From: an uncultured Eubacteriales bacterium
GTDB taxonomy: Bacteria; Bacillota; Clostridia; Oscillospirales; Oscillospiraceae
Assembly (NCBI GenBank): GCA_900549865.1
Contig: URPU01000111.1
Span: 1-6,492 of the forward strand
DNA length: 6,492 nucleotides
Reading direction: 5' to 3'
The position numbers were made by a program, and so were the translations under genes. The notes beneath the pieces are model-generated. The model was not told the origin of the DNA and ran no database searches. It was given only the letters and a program-made list of their open reading frames with translations. Positions 5,378 through 6,492 of the stretch are shown piece after piece; within the stretch, counting starts at the first letter, position 1; each line of letters begins with the position of its first letter.

Positions 5378-6492
<1,115 letters not shown>

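Overview
The window reads as chromosomal DNA from a GC-rich Firmicute, most likely an uncultured gut-type Clostridia (Oscillospirales/Christensenellales-like). The basis is G+C-rich codons combined with strong GGAGG-type ribosome binding sites, AT-rich sigma-A-type promoters (17-bp spacers), a recJ-relA stringent-response neighbourhood, and a His-loop metal-binding lipoprotein with a clostridial-style DRFP motif. The taxonomic call is inference; no rRNA or marker gene is present.

Layout. (1) Positions 1-2253, minus strand: recJ (single-strand DNA exonuclease) followed after 9 bp by the first 79 codons of relA/spoT ((p)ppGpp synthetase/hydrolase), which runs off the left edge. (2) Positions 2254-2441: an AT-rich divergent promoter region. 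It carries a good promoter for recJ on the minus strand, a good promoter for the metal transporter on the plus strand, and several inverted and direct repeats that could be operators. (3) Positions 2442-4959, plus strand: a tightly overlapping three-gene operon for a zinc-type ABC importer, namely lipoprotein receptor (znuA), ATPase (znuC) and permease (znuB). Consecutive genes overlap by 1 and 4 nt, so the subunits are translationally coupled. No Fur/Zur-type regulator gene lies in the window. (4) Positions 4960-5371: about 410 bp without a convincing gene. It holds a dense set of hairpins, a 109-bp module closed by a perfect 10-bp inverted repeat, and at its right end a near-consensus extended -10 promoter. 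(5) Positions 5378-6492, plus strand: the N-terminal two thirds of pckA, ATP-dependent phosphoenolpyruvate carboxykinase, cut by the right edge.

The coding content is ordinary housekeeping: DNA repair and stringent response, metal uptake, and PEP/oxaloacetate interconversion. The least explained sequence is the structured non-coding block between znuB and pckA. The repeat-rich recJ/znuA intergenic region comes second. I see no CRISPR array, tRNA, rRNA, transposase or phage gene.
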